Below are positions 36,280 to 46,322 of a DNA stretch of 64,000 nt, one piece after another; the first letter of the stretch is position 1, and every line of letters starts with the position of its first letter. Location of the stretch: the NCBI GenBank assembly GCA_013150955.1, contig JAADJD010000005.1, forward strand, positions 61,470-125,469, in the 5' to 3' direction. The notes under the pieces are model-generated. The model did not search any database. It saw only the letters and a program-made list of their open reading frames with translations, and was not told where the DNA came from. The position numbers and the translations under genes are program-made. Source of the DNA: Calditrichota bacterium (GTDB lineage Bacteria; Calditrichota; Calditrichia; RBG-13-44-9; J042).

Positions 36280-38382
36280 TCACCGTATCAACATCATTTT
36301 ATGGCTCTGAACAAAAGTCCCGGCCTGAAGGCGGTAAAGATAAATCCCGCTGGGTAGCAGGGAAGCGTTCCAGTTAATTGTGTACTCTCCCGCTGCCTGT
36401 CGCGCATTTATCAGAGTGGCCACCCGTTTGCCCAGCACGTTGAATACCTCAATTTTTACCAACGAACGGGTGGGTATGCCGTAACGAATGGTGGTCTGTG
36501 GATTGAACGGGTTAGGGTAGTTCTGCTGTAGAAAAAAATGGTCGGGGATGGCTGATCCCGGTTGATGGCTAATGCCCGTCGGGATGCCAGCAACGATCAA
36601 CAGCATTGCGCTGTCCGTTTGCACCAATTCCAGATGTAACCCCGTATCGGGGAATGAGGGAAGCAGCGTGTCGGCAAATGCACCGGTGGAATTGTGGTAT
36701 TTGATAATTTCAAATGTATCGTTTAAAGCAGGCTGAAAGGTGCTGGATACCTGCACCTCCAGCGTTCCGTTGAAATGGATGGTGCCTTCAACAACCAGCT
36801 GGTCATATTCCGTGGCGGGCGTGGGACCATTCAAATCCATTTGCAACCGTGTCGAGGGGTAGAAATCGACTGCCGTGTAGGGGATTAACGTAAGTGTACC
36901 GGTTGCTTCCCCGGCAGGCTTTATTTTTCCGAATATTCTGAACAGATTATTCGCTGTTTGCTTTATAGTGCCCGCGCTGTTCAGTTCCGCGTTGTGATAC
37001 CAGGTGATGACCCGTTTGGTGTTCAAATGCGTTTTTTCTCCCATATTCCAGATGCCGTAACAATTCACGTTCAGGCGGAAATCAATGGTGCCTGTTTCCT
37101 GGTTGATGATGCCATAGTTGAGAAAGTCACGCGGGGTAAAGATGAGCGTTTCCGATAGTGGTACGCTGATTTGCATCACACCGGTACTGTCATTGATAAC
37201 GTTGGAGAAACTGAAGGGATAAAGGGAAGGCGAAAGTTCCATCTCGCCGCGATTGATGATGAACGCATCGGAGCTGCCGCCCAATTGCCCGTTGGCAGTA
37301 AATACGGTTTTGCCCAGCAAATATAACGTATCCAGACTGGTGTTTAGCTCACCGTCCACCAGAAAAACCGCCGATTCGTCTACAATGAAGGTCTGGTTGC
37401 TGGCGATAGTTTTCCCTACTGGAGCCACCGTTACGGAGTCGCTTACTATAATTGTTCCGGGTCCGTCGATGAATGTGCTGTTTAGATACAGTTTGGAGAA
37501 GCGATTGGTGTTGTAAACATAAATTCTATTACTGTTTATGGTGGATTGCAGGTAGACGGTGCCATTGCCCGTGACGGTTAGGTTTGAAATACTGACCGAC
37601 GCGGTTTTAATATACAACGATCCGCTATCGGCAATATCTACAGTGCCAGAAAGCACACCTGACGTGGCTCTAATATCGAATTTTCCATTCTGAATATAAA
37701 TGTGACCAAAGTTTTCAAATTTATTATCAAAACCGTTGGTAAAGGTTACCGGTTCAGGAAACGTTTTGGTTACGATCCCGGATGCCTCGTTGCGAAAGCT
37801 GGCGGAGTTATTTAACGCCCCGAAATATTCTGTAGAAATCTCTAAGGCACCGTAATTCACCCAGCCGGCTCCGCTCCGATCGGGGCAGGTAATTTGCCCG
37901 CCTTCCCATCGCGATACGCCCCGTGTTTCCAGGCGGGCAGAATCCCGGAATGTTTTGCTTGCGGACCCCGTTATTTTAGTAAAGGAACTGTCCGGTAAGT
38001 GGACAATTAAATTCCCACCAAATCCGTCGCCCCACATGTGCAGAGAATCCGTGATGGTGTAGGTTTGCCAGATGTCCCCCGTATACAAAATGGCATTTTG
38101 ACCGGAGGTGGTAATTAAAAATCGAACCACTCGATTGGGGTAGGAATAGCCGAGATAAACACCCGAGGGGCCAGAGGTGTTTCTGGGCCATAACTGGACG
38201 GTATCCAGAGAATCCGGAACGTTACCCGTATCCGGGTCAGAGTCCCAGTTGAGCGGATTGCTGTAATTGTTGGTATTGGCAACAGGCACCCAGCGGAAAA
38301 ATATCCCTTCCTGAGTGAAGGCATCAACTTTAAGCATGGAAGTGCACAATAAAGCCACTATGATGAATCGGGATGCTCTCAT
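36280..38382 (-). CDS. Secreted protein with type IX sorting domain
   Basis: This 700-residue protein has a signal peptide (MRASRFIIVALLCTSMLKVDA), a long Ser/Thr/Asn-rich beta-structured body (about 30-610) and a C-terminal Por/T9SS domain of about 80 residues (YPNPFNPQTTIRYGIP, then VFNVLGKRVATLI and SGIYLYRLQAG). The body reads like parallel beta-helix or autotransporter-type repeats. It should be exported and attached at the cell surface by the type IX system. ATG 38382 has AAAGGA upstream; ATG 38397 is also in frame. Confidence 0.85.
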   Translation of the reverse strand: MRASRFIIVALLCTSMLKVDAFTQEGIFFRWVPVANTNNYSNPLNWDSDPDTGNVPDSLDTVQLWPRNTSGPSGVYLGYSYPNRVVRFLITTSGQNAILYTGDIWQTYTITDSLHMWGDGFGGNLIVHLPDSSFTKITGSASKTFRDSARLETRGVSRWEGGQITCPDRSGAGWVNYGALEISTEYFGALNNSASFRNEASGIVTKTFPEPVTFTNGFDNKFENFGHIYIQNGKFDIRATSGVLSGTVDIADSGSLYIKTASVSISNLTVTGNGTVYLQSTINSNRIYVYNTNRFSKLYLNSTFIDGPGTIIVSDSVTVAPVGKTIASNQTFIVDESAVFLVDGELNTSLDTLYLLGKTVFTANGQLGGSSDAFIINRGEMELSPSLYPFSFSNVINDSTGVMQISVPLSETLIFTPRDFLNYGIINQETGTIDFRLNVNCYGIWNMGEKTHLNTKRVITWYHNAELNSAGTIKQTANNLFRIFGKIKPAGEATGTLTLIPYTAVDFYPSTRLQMDLNGPTPATEYDQLVVEGTIHFNGTLEVQVSSTFQPALNDTFEIIKYHNSTGAFADTLLPSFPDTGLHLELVQTDSAMLLIVAGIPTGISHQPGSAIPDHFFLQQNYPNPFNPQTTIRYGIPTRSLVKIEVFNVLGKRVATLINARQAAGEYTINWNASLLPSGIYLYRLQAGTFVQSHKMMLIR

Positions 38383-38537
38383 GGCTTTTCCTTTCATTGA
38401 TGATTTTCAGGAAAACAATGGATTTTAGCGGATTTTCAGCGATATTGCTGGTGATCCGTCAAGTAACATAAGCCAAAGATGCTCGAATGGCTATAGCACA
38501 ACTGTGTCATTTTTCCGGGAACGCATTGATGGTTTAA

Positions 38538-38704
38538 ACCCGGATTATGCATAAGAACCACGGATGACACGAATGAACACCAACTAAAATGATAAAGTGC
38601 ACTTGATGCTATCTGGATGAAAATGTCTTCCTGGATATATCCGCTATTTTGTTGATATGATTCGAATTCATTCGCGTGATTCGCAGGTTAATCCATGATT
38701 TGGG
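38538..38704 (+). repeat. Palindromic element beside the response regulator
   Basis: A complete copy flanked by TTAA (38534-38537 and 38705-38708). The right repeat contains the stop codon of the minus-strand response regulator. The rest of the 38383-38537 gap has nothing recognised. Confidence 0.9.
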
Positions 38705-39352
38705 TTAAAGGAGCTTTTCCTTGAGCGCTTTGGCAACTGCTTCGGATTTGGAGTGCACCTGCAATTTTTCGTAAATGTGGCGTAAATGGTTCCGGACGGT
38801 GTCGAAGCTGATAAACAGTTTTTGTGCAATTTGCTTGTAACTGAGGCCTTCCACCAGAGCGTTTAACACTTCGCGTTCTCGAGGGGTAAGATGGGTGGGG
38901 TTATTGGCAGGACCGGGTGCAAATTCCCGGAACATGGTCATCACCTTGCGGGCAATAATGGGGGTCATGGGAATACCCCCGCTGGCCACCTGCTTAATGG
39001 CATCCAGGATTTGCTCCGGGGTAGATTGTTTCAGCAAATACCCCGAAGCCTCTGCACAAATGGCCCGGAACACGTTGGCATCATTATCGTAAACGGTGAG
39101 CATGAGCACCTGACAGTCGGGGTGAATGGCCTTAATGCGTTGCACGCCTTCGATGCCGGAAATCCCTGGCAGGCCGATGTCCATCAGCACCACACGGGGA
39201 CAAATTTTACCCAACTCAATATCGCGAATTAACGGTTCACAGCGCTCGTAAACCACTTCACACTCGATTTGTGGGTCCGCTTCAAGAATTAATTGCAGAC
39301 CGTTTCTAAAATCTGCATGGTCTTCCACGATGCTGACGGTTATTGTTTTCAT
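38705..39352 (-). CDS. NarL/LuxR-family response regulator
   Basis: This 215-residue regulator has a receiver domain (1-120) with acidic residues ED near 10, phospho-acceptor Asp58 in VLMDIGLPG, and Lys in the expected later position. The C-terminal LuxR-type HTH (about 150-210) reads LTPREREVLNALVEG and FISFDTVRNHLRHIYEKL. It lies 43 bp downstream of the sensor kinase and is its likely partner. The target genes are unknown. Confidence 0.93.
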   Translation of the reverse strand: MKTITVSIVEDHADFRNGLQLILEADPQIECEVVYERCEPLIRDIELGKICPRVVLMDIGLPGISGIEGVQRIKAIHPDCQVLMLTVYDNDANVFRAICAEASGYLLKQSTPEQILDAIKQVASGGIPMTPIIARKVMTMFREFAPGPANNPTHLTPREREVLNALVEGLSYKQIAQKLFISFDTVRNHLRHIYEKLQVHSKSEAVAKALKEKLL

Positions 39353-39395
39353 AGGGAGTAATGTATCCTATTGGGTTACTGGTGCCATGACACAC

Positions 39396-42300
39396 CTATG
39401 TTATTTTTACGTGCAGATGCAATCGGGTGCCGCTGTGCGGATGGGACTCTATGGTAAGATGGGCGCCGATGTGGTTCGCGCGTGTTTTCAAATTGTGCAT
39501 GCCATGGCCTGATGGCGGTGCTATGGGATCAAATCCTATTCCATTATCTTCCAGAGTGAATTTTAGCGTTTTTCGGTACTGTTCAAAGTGCAGTCGTACC
39601 TCTGTACATTGGGCGTGCTGAAGGCTGTTATTCATGCCTTCCTTTAAAATCAAATAAATAGCCCGTCGCTGATCCGGTGAAAGGATGAGCGATTTGACGT
39701 GTTCTGGCGGATGGTATGAAAACGTTATCCCCGCGGCTGAAAACAATTGAACCCCTTCGGTGCACAGGGTATTCAGTAAATCCTCTAACGGATCATGGCG
39801 GGGGTCTACTGCCCAGACAATCTGACCGATGCCTTCCATGGCTTCCCGGGAAAGATGACGAATGCGCTGAAGGATGGTGGTTGCCTCCTGCGGAGCCTGA
39901 GAAAACTGGCGTTCAACAACTTCGGCATAAAGTTGTACACTTGCCAGAGATGAGGCCAGCTCGTCGTGTAAATCCGCCGCAATGCGTGCCCGGATGGTGA
40001 TGATTTCCTGTATTTTCTTCAATTGATATCGACGAATGCCCAAAATGAGGATCACCACCAGGCCAATCCCCAGCAACCGAAACCACCCGGTAGCCCAGAA
40101 AGGTGTGGCAATCGAAAGTGCAATCCGGGCAGGTGTGGCATTCCAGATGCCGTCACTGTTAGTGGCCTGCACTTCAAACAGGTAATCCCCGGGTGGAACA
40201 TTGGTATAGGCCGCTAAACGTCGGTTACCGCTGTGAACCCAGTTTTCGTCCAGGCCTTTCAGGCGGTACCGGTACTGGATTTTTGAAGGATTGCTGAAAT
40301 CCAGACTGGAAAATTCAAAGGAAAAGAAATTCTGACGGTGGCCAAGTGTTATCTGAGTGCCCACCGTTATTGCGATTGGCAGCTTGATGGGTTCGTTGAA
40401 CAAGCGGAAGCGGTGAATCACCACAGGAGGGGTGAATGAACTGAGTGTAATCTGGTCAGGATGAAAACGGTTGAAGCCACCAATGCCTCCAAACAAAAGT
40501 TCCCCGTTGGTTCGACGTAAAAACGCTCCCATGTTGAACTCATCGGCCTGCAAGCCATCGTCCGCGGTGAAATTGGTGAAGGTTTCCTTAACGGGATCAA
40601 ACCGGGAAAGTCCCCGGTTGGTGCTGAGCCACAATTTACCGGCATCGTCTTCCACAATGCCGTAAACCACGTGATTGGGCAATCCTTCGGCCTCACTCCA
40701 GAAATCAAAGTTACCCGTTGCGGGCTGGTACCGATGGAGCCCGGCATCAGAAGCAATCCACAGGGTCCGGTCCCGACTTTCAAAGATGTGAAAGAACACA
40801 TCTCCACGGAGACCGCGCGAGTGATGCGGAAAACGCGGCAGTCGACGGAACACCGACTGGTTTTCCTCGAAAACGGCCACACCCCGAGCCGCCGCCACCC
40901 ACAGTTCCCCGCTGGTGGTGCGCATAATCCAGCGAACATCGTTGGAGGGAATGGTCGTGCTATCAGAATTGGAGTGGGTGAAATGCCGGATGCGTTGCTG
41001 CCGGGCATGATAATAAACCAGCCCCTTGCGGGTTGCCAGCCAGATTTCGTCGTTGGTTTCGGAGTATATCGCCAGAATGGCGGCATTTTTTAATACCGCG
41101 AATGCGTTTTGTTCCGGAAACGGACGACGGAACCGGTGCTGCTGTAAATCGAATTGCCACAATCCATCTAACCGACCGACCCAGAGGGCTGCGGCATTGC
41201 GGGGCTGTACACAATAGTAGTCCGATGCGTCTTGGCCAAAATGGATGAATTGGCTGTTGGGTTCATCCCACAATTCCAGACTGTTGGCGGTGCAAATCCA
41301 GAGGCGTCCCTGAAAATCTTCGGCAAATGAGTACACCGTATTGTTAAATAAGCTCCCTGGTTTATCAGGACGGTGTTCATACCGTTGAAATTTCTGTTTT
41401 CCGGGGAACCAGACGTTTATTCCATTGCTCACAGTGCCCACCCACAGCCCCTGATCCTCCCCGGCCCGACTCTGGTACAATGCCAGCACCCGGTTGTTAC
41501 TCAACGACGCCGGATTGTGTGTATCGTGGGCATATCGATGAAACGTCTGCGTGGCCCTGTCAAAGTAAACCAGTCCCCCGCCAAAATTAGCCAGCCATAA
41601 TCCATTGGGTGGTGCCGGTATAATGCGCCACACAATCGGCTGGCTCAACTGCCGGGGATCACCGGGTTGGGGTGGATACGCGTGCCATGTGTCCTGATCA
41701 ACACGGTGCCGGTTCAGTCCCATGTCGGTGCCTGCCCAGAGAATGCCCGGACGTTCCCAATGCAGGGAGTAAACGGTTCTTCCCTGAAAGGATGGATTTT
41801 CCGATAGTAAGCGACAGGATAACGGGAGAGTGCCCCGTGCAATTTCTGCAAGGCCTTCGCTGTAGCCCACATACAATCGGTTTCGGATGGAATCTTCTGT
41901 GATTGCAAAAACGGTCTTCCCGGTAAAAGGAGCTGCCACGATGAGGGGATTCAGAGTCGTGTCGAAGCTCAGCGAAAAAAGGTCAAACCGGAATAGGCCG
42001 GCGGAGGTACCGACCCATAACGTCTGGTGGTTGTCTTCGTAAAGTGTGCGAATATCGTTTGCACCCGGTGGTGCCTGCGGCAGACGAAAGGTTTGAAATG
42101 TCTCGGTTGAATCGTTGTAGCGGCACAGGCCATTCACCGTACCCACCCACAGTCGACCGGAATGATCCAGCAGCAGGCTCAACACGGTGCTGGCGGGTAA
42201 TGAGCTGGAATCCGTTGGATGATGATAAAACACCCTGAATTCATATCCGTCGTACCGATTCAGCCCGTCCTCTGTGCCAAACCACATGAAGCCTCTGGCA

Positions 42301-42440
42301 TCCTGAACAATGGCATACACCGTCGATTGCGACAGGCCATCCGCATGTGTCAGGTGAGAAAACCGCAGCTGTGGGGGCTGGCCGAAAAGTGTGCTGGCAA
42401 ATGCGATGAGCAAAATTTGTGTGAAAAGGCTGCCGCTCAT
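39396..42440 (-). CDS. Sensor histidine kinase with two-propeller periplasmic sensor
   Basis: This 1014-residue protein has a signal peptide and many Reg_prop strands (such as GFMWFGTEDGLNRYD, GRLWVGTVNGLCRY), forming two seven-bladed propellers over about residues 25-690. A Y_Y_Y domain (about 700-770) and one membrane helix (about 775-797) follow. The HisKA_3 region has phospho-acceptor His825 in ADLHDELASSLA, and the HATPase region has DNGIGF and GHGMHNLK. It lacks the AraC or receiver domains of hybrid Bacteroides systems, so it signals to the separate regulator at 38705-39352. Confidence 0.93.
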   Translation of the reverse strand: MSGSLFTQILLIAFASTLFGQPPQLRFSHLTHADGLSQSTVYAIVQDARGFMWFGTEDGLNRYDGYEFRVFYHHPTDSSSLPASTVLSLLLDHSGRLWVGTVNGLCRYNDSTETFQTFRLPQAPPGANDIRTLYEDNHQTLWVGTSAGLFRFDLFSLSFDTTLNPLIVAAPFTGKTVFAITEDSIRNRLYVGYSEGLAEIARGTLPLSCRLLSENPSFQGRTVYSLHWERPGILWAGTDMGLNRHRVDQDTWHAYPPQPGDPRQLSQPIVWRIIPAPPNGLWLANFGGGLVYFDRATQTFHRYAHDTHNPASLSNNRVLALYQSRAGEDQGLWVGTVSNGINVWFPGKQKFQRYEHRPDKPGSLFNNTVYSFAEDFQGRLWICTANSLELWDEPNSQFIHFGQDASDYYCVQPRNAAALWVGRLDGLWQFDLQQHRFRRPFPEQNAFAVLKNAAILAIYSETNDEIWLATRKGLVYYHARQQRIRHFTHSNSDSTTIPSNDVRWIMRTTSGELWVAAARGVAVFEENQSVFRRLPRFPHHSRGLRGDVFFHIFESRDRTLWIASDAGLHRYQPATGNFDFWSEAEGLPNHVVYGIVEDDAGKLWLSTNRGLSRFDPVKETFTNFTADDGLQADEFNMGAFLRRTNGELLFGGIGGFNRFHPDQITLSSFTPPVVIHRFRLFNEPIKLPIAITVGTQITLGHRQNFFSFEFSSLDFSNPSKIQYRYRLKGLDENWVHSGNRRLAAYTNVPPGDYLFEVQATNSDGIWNATPARIALSIATPFWATGWFRLLGIGLVVILILGIRRYQLKKIQEIITIRARIAADLHDELASSLASVQLYAEVVERQFSQAPQEATTILQRIRHLSREAMEGIGQIVWAVDPRHDPLEDLLNTLCTEGVQLFSAAGITFSYHPPEHVKSLILSPDQRRAIYLILKEGMNNSLQHAQCTEVRLHFEQYRKTLKFTLEDNGIGFDPIAPPSGHGMHNLKTRANHIGAHLTIESHPHSGTRLHLHVKIT

Positions 42441-42801
42441 GAAAGCCCTTTGCCTGGTGATGGGGATGGGATCATCGGGAAAGCGATTCCCTTCCGTTTT
42501 TAGGGGTTTGCGGACTAATTGTGCTTAATCTATGAGTGCCATGTCTGGATTTGTGAAGTGACTTCCAGCTTCCGACATGCCATCGCGTCTGATTCTGCAC
42601 ATCGCATGTTACGCAATAATTGGGCGGGAATCGAGTGAAAATTAACGAAATTGACGAATGGATGAATGAAAATGCATGAATCCACCCAGCCACCAATGCA
42701 CCCGAAGGGAAGCGGAAACCATCAAATCCGTTCGTTTGCTGCTGAATATCCCCAACTGTTTGTGGGAATAGAAGCGAAGGTCTGATCAATACAGGCCTTA
42801 A

Positions 42802-43017
42802 ACCCAGATGATGCTTTAGACCGCGAATTTCACGAATGAACACGAATAAATCCAGATGATGCAATAGCCTACGAATTACACGAATGAACACAAATAAAGC
42901 CAATAAATTACATTGGATTGTGTCTGTATGAAAATATATTCCAGGGTTTATTCGCGATTTTGTAGATATTTATGATTTCATTCGTGGGATTCGCGGTTTC
43001 ATGCAGAATTTCGGTGG
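42802..43017 (+). repeat. Palindromic element with an older left fragment
   Basis: A left-end fragment (42802-42850) is followed by a nearly complete but decayed copy to about 43017. The outer left flank is TTAA; the right end is too diverged to define. The upstream stretch 42441-42801 contains no recognised gene or site. Confidence 0.75.
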
Positions 43018-43112
43018 ATTCCCGCTAATAAACAGAAGAATTTCCCCTGTCTTGCAATATACCTGCTTTTGCCGTTAACTTCCCGCAGCTGGAAAAAATA
43101 ATGGAGAAAACG

Positions 43113-43487
43113 ATGGATCGGATATTCATATTTCTGGGTGGCCTGAACGCCACGATTGCCATCGCGCTGGGTGCATTTGGTGCTCATGCGTTAAAAGGCC
43201 GTTTGTCTGCCGAGCTGTTTCAAACCTTTGAAACGGGGACGCGTTATCATCTCATTCACGCCCTGGGATTGATTCTGGTCGGGATCCTGTACCACTGGCT
43301 GGAGAGGAATGGATGGATTGGCGTGGCGGGGTGGATCATGCTCCTGGGTATTGTGCTGTTTTCCGGTAGCCTTTACCTGATTACCTTTTCCGGGGTGCGC
43401 GCCTGGGGTGCCGTTGCGCCGCTGGGGGGCATTTCCTTCATGATCTCCTGGTTGTTGATTGCCATTGCCGTTATCCGCAAAGGGTAG
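43113..43487 (+). CDS. DUF423 family membrane protein
   Basis: This protein of about 124 residues has four helices and the DUF423 signature: FGAFGAHALKGR-like start (LGAFGAHALKG), FETGTRYHLIHALGLI, and SLYLITFSGVRAWGAVAPLGG. The family is widespread and uncharacterised (YgdD in E. coli). ATG 43113 has GGAGA seven bases upstream; ATG 43101 gives 128 residues. It is followed after 52 bp by the M23-like gene. Confidence 0.9.
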   Translation: MDRIFIFLGGLNATIAIALGAFGAHALKGRLSAELFQTFETGTRYHLIHALGLILVGILYHWLERNGWIGVAGWIMLLGIVLFSGSLYLITFSGVRAWGAVAPLGGISFMISWLLIAIAVIRKG

Positions 43488-43539
43488 GGGAATGGCAGCG
43501 GTCAAGAATACATAAATCCAAACAAACCGAGGCACACGT

Positions 43540-44460
43540 ATGCTGGGACAGATACTGGGGCACATCGTTACCCATCTGGTCATCCCCTTTTCGATCTATG
43601 GGGTGTTGTGGCGCGCCCGATTTAAGACCCGGGTGGATTGGCTATTCATGGGACTCATTTCGCTGTGTTACACCGTCTATATTTACCTTTCCGGTCGCTG
43701 GGACTGGTTGGGATATCCTTTACGGAATGTCTTGCTGCTGTTTTTTGCAATTAGCCTGATCCGTTCGATATTTCAGAATCGGGCGATTCCGTTCTTTGTT
43801 CCCCGGTTGCCGGCCTGGAATTTCGTCTATTTCATTCAAACGTTTGTGATTTTGCTGTTTGGTTCTCTGGCATTTTTTGCGTTTCAGGGCACGCAACCTC
43901 CGCCGGATCGGGTTTCACTGGCGTTTCCCCTGAAACACGGTACCTTTTACGTGGCGCAGGGAGGGAACAGTGCCATTCTCAATTATCATCATTTGAGCGA
44001 ATCCCCCCGTTTTGCACTGGACATTACCCGGTTACAGGATTGGGGTCGTCGGGCCAGCGGAATTTTCCCCGGCGATCCCACACATTATTACATCTATGGC
44101 GATACGGTGTTCAGTCCCTGCGATGGGGTGGTGTTTGTGGTTCAGGATAGCCTGCCGGATCTGTTTACCAATCAGGTAGATACCGCGCACATTGCCGGGA
44201 ATTATGTGGGGATTCGGTTTGAGCAATATAATGTGTTTCTGGCGCACCTGCAGCCATACAGCATTCAGGTGAAGGTGGGCGATACCGTTCGCGTGGGACA
44301 ACCGCTGGGACGCGTGGGCAATTCCGGGGCGACCAGTGAACCGGTATTGCATATCCACGTGGAGCAGGGGAGTCAGGCAGACATTCTCTCCCGTCCCGGT
44401 GTGCCCATCGCCTTTAACGGCCGTTTCCTGGTGCGCAACGATCGCGTGGTGATTCCGTGA
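43540..44460 (+). CDS. Membrane-anchored M23-like peptidase domain protein
   Basis: This 306-residue protein has three to four N-terminal helices (1-115) and a C-terminal LytM/M23-like domain. The domain shows D161 in RFALDI, GDTVFSPCDGVVFVV, FLAHLQPYSIQVKVGDTVRVGQPLGRVGNSG and the HIH motif near 275. The first zinc His of the HxxxD motif is an Arg here, as in the M23 subset reading RYAxD, so activity is uncertain. It probably acts on or binds peptidoglycan in the periplasm. Confidence 0.8.
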   Translation: MLGQILGHIVTHLVIPFSIYGVLWRARFKTRVDWLFMGLISLCYTVYIYLSGRWDWLGYPLRNVLLLFFAISLIRSIFQNRAIPFFVPRLPAWNFVYFIQTFVILLFGSLAFFAFQGTQPPPDRVSLAFPLKHGTFYVAQGGNSAILNYHHLSESPRFALDITRLQDWGRRASGIFPGDPTHYYIYGDTVFSPCDGVVFVVQDSLPDLFTNQVDTAHIAGNYVGIRFEQYNVFLAHLQPYSIQVKVGDTVRVGQPLGRVGNSGATSEPVLHIHVEQGSQADILSRPGVPIAFNGRFLVRNDRVVIP

Positions 44461-44541
44461 AGGATGATCCGGCAGATCTGCCCGTTCGAGTCTTGGGATT
44501 CATGGGGAAACGCGCCAGGTGTGTCCACGCCCTCTGGTTAA

Positions 44542-44876
44542 TTCCAAATTATGCTTTAGACCACGAATTGCACGAATTAACACAAATAAACCCAGATTGT
44601 GCATTAGCCTACGAATGACACGAATTAAAACGAATAAAAATAAAAATATCCATTTGATGATATCTGGATGAAATGTGTTCCAGGGTGTATTCGCAATTTT
44701 GTAGATATTTTTTGGTTTCATTCGTGTGATTCGCGGTTTAACGCATAATTTGGGATAAGAACAATAAAATCCATTGATTTAGATCTGTATGAAAATTCGC
44801 TTCGAGGTTTATTCGTGATTTTATTGATATTTTTTGTGTTCATTCGCGTGATTCGCAGTTTAATGCATTATCTGGG
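44542..44876 (+). repeat. Palindromic element interrupted by a second copy
   Basis: The outer copy (44542-44589 plus 44755-44876) is flanked by TTAA (44538-44541, 44877-44880). The inner complete copy (44590-44754) is flanked by ATAA on both sides (44586-44589, 44755-44758). An uninterrupted relative of the outer copy at 56379-56555 shows the same local sequence with a single ATAA, so the empty site is known. Confidence 0.92.
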
Positions 44877-44964
44877 TTAATCAATGAAGAGCGCACATTT
44901 TTAAGAACCGTGTTGGTTGGTGAATATTTGGGATTAACTTACGGGGGACAAAACACTGGATGAA

Positions 44965-45384
44965 ATGAAAACCATGGATAAGATGAAATATTTTACACCG
45001 GAAGAGGCGGAGCGAACGCTGCCGCTGGTGCGCCAGATTGTGCAAGATATTTTGACCGCCGGACAGCAGGCGCGTCAGTATGTGCAGACACTGGGGGAGG
45101 AGGCCGAATCGCATCCCTGGATTCAGGAAAAAATTCAGGAGATTCAGGCATACATTCAGGAGCTGGAAGACATTGGCTGCTATTTTAAGGACTGGAATTT
45201 TGAAATCGGGCTGGTGGATTTCCCGGCCATCATAAATGGGGAGCAGGTGTTCCTGTGCTGGCGTAGCGATGAAACCCACATTCGATACTACCACGGCATT
45301 CACGAGGGATACGCCGGTCGAAAACCCATTCCACCGGAATATCTCTTTGCCAGCCAGGGAGCCGATCCGAATGGGGAAAAGTGA
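44965..45384 (+). CDS. DUF2203 family protein
   Basis: This 139-residue protein has an N-terminal helical part (YFTPEEAERTLPLVRQIVQDI) and a conserved C-terminal stretch with DIGCYFKDWNFEIGLVDFPA, VFLCWRSDETHIRYYHGIHEGYAGRKPIP. This is the DUF2203 signature. No function is established. The start is one of three nearby in-frame ATG codons (44965, 44974, 44983). The esterase gene lies 167 bp downstream in the same direction. Confidence 0.85.
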   Translation: MKTMDKMKYFTPEEAERTLPLVRQIVQDILTAGQQARQYVQTLGEEAESHPWIQEKIQEIQAYIQELEDIGCYFKDWNFEIGLVDFPAIINGEQVFLCWRSDETHIRYYHGIHEGYAGRKPIPPEYLFASQGADPNGEK

Positions 45385-45551
45385 TCCAGAAGGCCGTTGA
45401 AGGTGGGATTCTGGAAATCCAGGATGTTCATACCTGTAAATACAGAGATTTGCCAGGGCCGGGTGGAGTGTGGCTGTATCTTGAAGAGCCGCCAGGCATC
45501 TAATCCTGTGATGAGATTCGATGAACCACGGTAACGCGCTGGAGTGATGCC

Positions 45552-46322
45552 ATGGAACTCTTTTTTCGAAAGGTGGGGCAGGGGCCACCGCTGATCGTGC
45601 TGCACGGGGTTTTTGGCGCTTCCGAAAATTGGTTAACCATCGCCAGGCAACTGGGCGATGCATATACGGTTTACCTGCTGGATTTGCGCAATCATGGACG
45701 CTCTCCTCATACGGAGGAAATGACCTATCCCGCCATGGCGGGGGATGTTCTGGAATTTATTCAGAACCACCGACTGAAAGGTGCCGCCCTGATGGGGCAT
45801 TCCATGGGCGGCAAAGTGGCCATGTGGCTGGCCATGCAGCATCCGCAGGTCATTTCCCGTTTGATTGTGGTGGATATTGCACCCAAAAAGTACCCGGCCT
45901 TTCACCCGGATATTCTGGAAGGATTGCAGAGTCTGGATCTGCGAAAGATCCGCCGGCGGGAAGAGGCCGATGCCCATCTGGCCCGATTCATTCCCGAAGC
46001 CCGCATTCGCCAGTTTCTGCTGAAAAATCTGATTCGGGACAAACAGCGCCAGTTTCAATGGCGCATCCATTTAAAAGCCATACTGGAAAACATGCCTCAC
46101 ATCCTGGATTGGCCGGAAAAACCGGGAACGTTCGAGAAACCTACCCTGTTCATTCGGGGCGAAAATTCGAACTATATTTTGTCAGAGGATTTTGCCTGCA
46201 TCCGCAATCAATTTCCACGGGCGTATTTTGTGACCATTCACCAGGCAACCCACTGGGTGCATGTGGATCAACCCACCGTGTTCCTGCAGGCGGTACTGTA
46301 TTTCCTGAACGCCACCCGGTGA
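45552..46322 (+). CDS. Alpha/beta hydrolase (YbfF-like esterase)
   Basis: This 256-residue hydrolase has LHGVFGASENWLTIARQL, the DLRNHGRSPH motif, nucleophile elbow GHSMGGKVAM (Ser near 92) and C-terminal His in ATHWVHVDQP. The pattern fits the YbfF acyl-CoA thioesterase/esterase group. The natural substrate is not known. The ribosome site GGAG precedes the ATG. It is distinct from MenH (20424-21269), which has its own men context. Confidence 0.88.
   Translation: MELFFRKVGQGPPLIVLHGVFGASENWLTIARQLGDAYTVYLLDLRNHGRSPHTEEMTYPAMAGDVLEFIQNHRLKGAALMGHSMGGKVAMWLAMQHPQVISRLIVVDIAPKKYPAFHPDILEGLQSLDLRKIRRREEADAHLARFIPEARIRQFLLKNLIRDKQRQFQWRIHLKAILENMPHILDWPEKPGTFEKPTLFIRGENSNYILSEDFACIRNQFPRAYFVTIHQATHWVHVDQPTVFLQAVLYFLNATR

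Noticed and set aside
42472-42903. Minus-strand frame of 143 codons
   Set aside because: Its first third is the translation of a palindromic element (the VFIRVIRRL pattern) and the rest has no gene character.
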